The notes beneath the pieces were generated by a model that did no database searches, was not told where the DNA came from, and was given only the letters and a program-made list of their open reading frames with translations. DNA of 64,000 nt, from assembly GCF_006094435.1 (NCBI RefSeq), contig NZ_CP034783.1:5173001-5237000 (forward strand), given 5' to 3'. The DNA comes from Pseudomonas sp. MPC6. Lineage in GTDB: Bacteria > Pseudomonadota > Gammaproteobacteria > Pseudomonadales > Pseudomonadaceae. This document shows, in pieces, positions 63,064-64,000 of this stretch. Position 1 is the stretch's first letter. Each line of letters opens with the position of its first letter. The position numbers and the translations under genes were made by a program.

Positions 63064-64000
63064 TCAGATTTCGAATTCCGACTGCAGAGCGGCCCGGACG
63101 CAGTACAAAACACCTTCCGGCACTCGTCCGGCGAACAGCGCGGCAATCTCCGACACGGGTGGCAATTCACCCTCGCCGTCAAGGAAGGCGTCCTGGATTT
63201 CGCCCATCAAGTCTTCGGGCAGATCCAGCGCCTGCTCCAGCGACAACTGCTGCTTGCCAATCGCTTCGGCGAGCATGGTGTAGACGTTCTTTTCCGAGCA
63301 TTGCAGTTGACCGGCGATCTGCAGCGGGGTCATGCCGGCCCGCGCCAGGGTGATCAGCTCGTGGCGTACGTCGGCCACCACTGGCGGCGCCTCGACCTGG
63401 CCGCCAAGCACCTCGAGGAAGGCCTGGCCGTAACGCTCCAGCTTGCGTGCACCGACGCCGCTGACCGTGGCCATCTCCGCCAGCGAGGTCGGCTGGCTGC
63501 GCAGCATTTCCAGCAGCGTCGAGTCGGGGAAGATGACGTAGGGCGGCACACCATGCTCTTCGGCGAGTTTGCGACGCAGGGCCCGCAAGGCTTCCCACTG
63601 TTCGCGTTCTTCGCCGCGAACCAGCTGGCTCGCCTGGCTCTTGCTGCTTTTGGCAGTGGTTTGCGGCTTGAGGTCGCGGCGCAGTTCCAGGGTCACTTCG
63701 CCCTTGAGCAATGGCCGGCAGCTGTCACTCAGGCGCAGGCCGCCGTAACCTTCGAGGTCGATGTCGGCCAGGCCGCGGGCAACCAGCTGGCGGAACAGGG
63801 AGCGCCATTCTCCTTCGGCCATCGCCTTGCCGACCCCGTAGACCGACAGGTGCTGATGACCGATGCTGCGGATTTTCTCGTTGTCCTTGCCCAGCAGCAC
63901 GTCCACCAGATGCCCGACGCCATAGCGTTGGCCGGTGCGGTAGATCGCCGAGAGCGCCTGGCGGGCCGGTTCGGTAGCGTCCCAGGTCTGTACGCCGTCG
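63064..64000 (-). CDS. recQ: ATP-dependent DNA helicase RecQ (partial, N-terminus outside window)
   Basis: The last 311 or so codons of RecQ are present; the reading is open to the right edge. The part seen includes the RQC domain (AIYRTGQRYGVGHLVDVLLG, GKAMAEGEWRSLFRQLVARGL, with the beta-hairpin region) and the HRDC domain (LRALRRKLAEEHGVPPYVIFPD, MATVSGVGARKLERYGQAFL). An additional C-terminal helix-rich domain follows. The helicase motor and zinc-binding cysteines lie beyond the window. Confidence 0.95.
   Translation of the reverse strand, partial: DGVQTWDATEPARQALSAIYRTGQRYGVGHLVDVLLGKDNEKIRSIGHQHLSVYGVGKAMAEGEWRSLFRQLVARGLADIDLEGYGGLRLSDSCRPLLKGEVTLELRRDLKPQTTAKSSKSQASQLVRGEEREQWEALRALRRKLAEEHGVPPYVIFPDSTLLEMLRSQPTSLAEMATVSGVGARKLERYGQAFLEVLGGQVEAPPVVADVRHELITLARAGMTPLQIAGQLQCSEKNVYTMLAEAIGKQQLSLEQALDLPEDLMGEIQDAFLDGEGELPPVSEIAALFAGRVPEGVLYCVRAALQSEFEI

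Overview
The window is a piece of a Pseudomonas chromosome, most likely from the P. fluorescens group. This rests on gene content (fleQ, fleSR, hptB-hsbR-hsbA, phhRABC, cpxRPA, rluB-scpBA), high GC, and dozens of short palindromic REP elements built on GTAGGAGCTGGCTTGCCAGC or GTGGGAGCGGGCTTGCTCGC. The strain cannot be fixed from sequence alone. No rRNA, tRNA, CRISPR array, phage or insertion sequence was seen. Both ends cut genes (fliQ at the left, recQ at the right).

Positions 1-32500 form one flagellar supercluster, all on the minus strand and therefore read from right to left. In transcription order it holds flgFGHIJKL (hook rod, rings, hook-filament junction), a ketoacyl-ACP synthase III-like gene, fliC (flagellin), flaG, fliD, fliS, a fliT-like gene, fleQ (master regulator), fleSR (two-component system), fliEFGHIJ (export ATPase and MS/C ring), hsbA-hsbR-hptB (signalling switch), fliK, and fliLMNOPQ (motor switch and export gate). 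Sigma-54 promoter matches (TGGCAC-N5-TTGC type, -24/-12) sit 51 to 63 bases before fliE, fleS, fliK, fliL and, more weakly, flgF. A sigma-28 (FliA) type promoter sits before fliC. This matches the FleQ/RpoN, FleSR and FliA tiers of the Pseudomonas flagellar hierarchy. REP clusters fill the gaps between these transcription units.

Positions 32829-37226 hold phhR and the divergent phhABC operon for phenylalanine and tyrosine catabolism, with a TyrR/PhhR-type box before phhA. Positions 37561-42905 are mixed: two small unknown genes, an MFS transporter, arfB, an mqsRA toxin-antitoxin pair with its palindromic operator, a Qnr/McbG-like pentapeptide-repeat protein, and an aromatic amino acid permease preceded by a 20-codon leader ORF. 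Positions 43644-49767 are housekeeping: rluB, a DUF1289 gene, scpB, scpA, a YciO-type gene and a PHP phosphoesterase, with yciB and yciI divergent.

Positions 49912-53062 are an envelope-stress module, cpxR - cpxP/spy-like - cpxA, with an exact GTAAA-N6-GTAAA CpxR box before the cpxP-like gene. The remainder carries a nitroreductase, a TrkH potassium transporter, two AraC regulators, an Mpo1-like plus HD-oxygenase pair, an LpxH-like phosphoesterase, a DMT exporter, a SelT/W/H-like protein, a FimV-like membrane protein, a MarR regulator and the end of recQ.

No clearly new multi-gene system was found. The points most worth checking are the orphan KAS III gene in the flagellin locus, the Mpo1/HD-oxygenase pair, the leader ORF before the permease, the 19-base tandem repeat and small ORF before cpxR, and the pentapeptide-repeat protein beside mqsRA.
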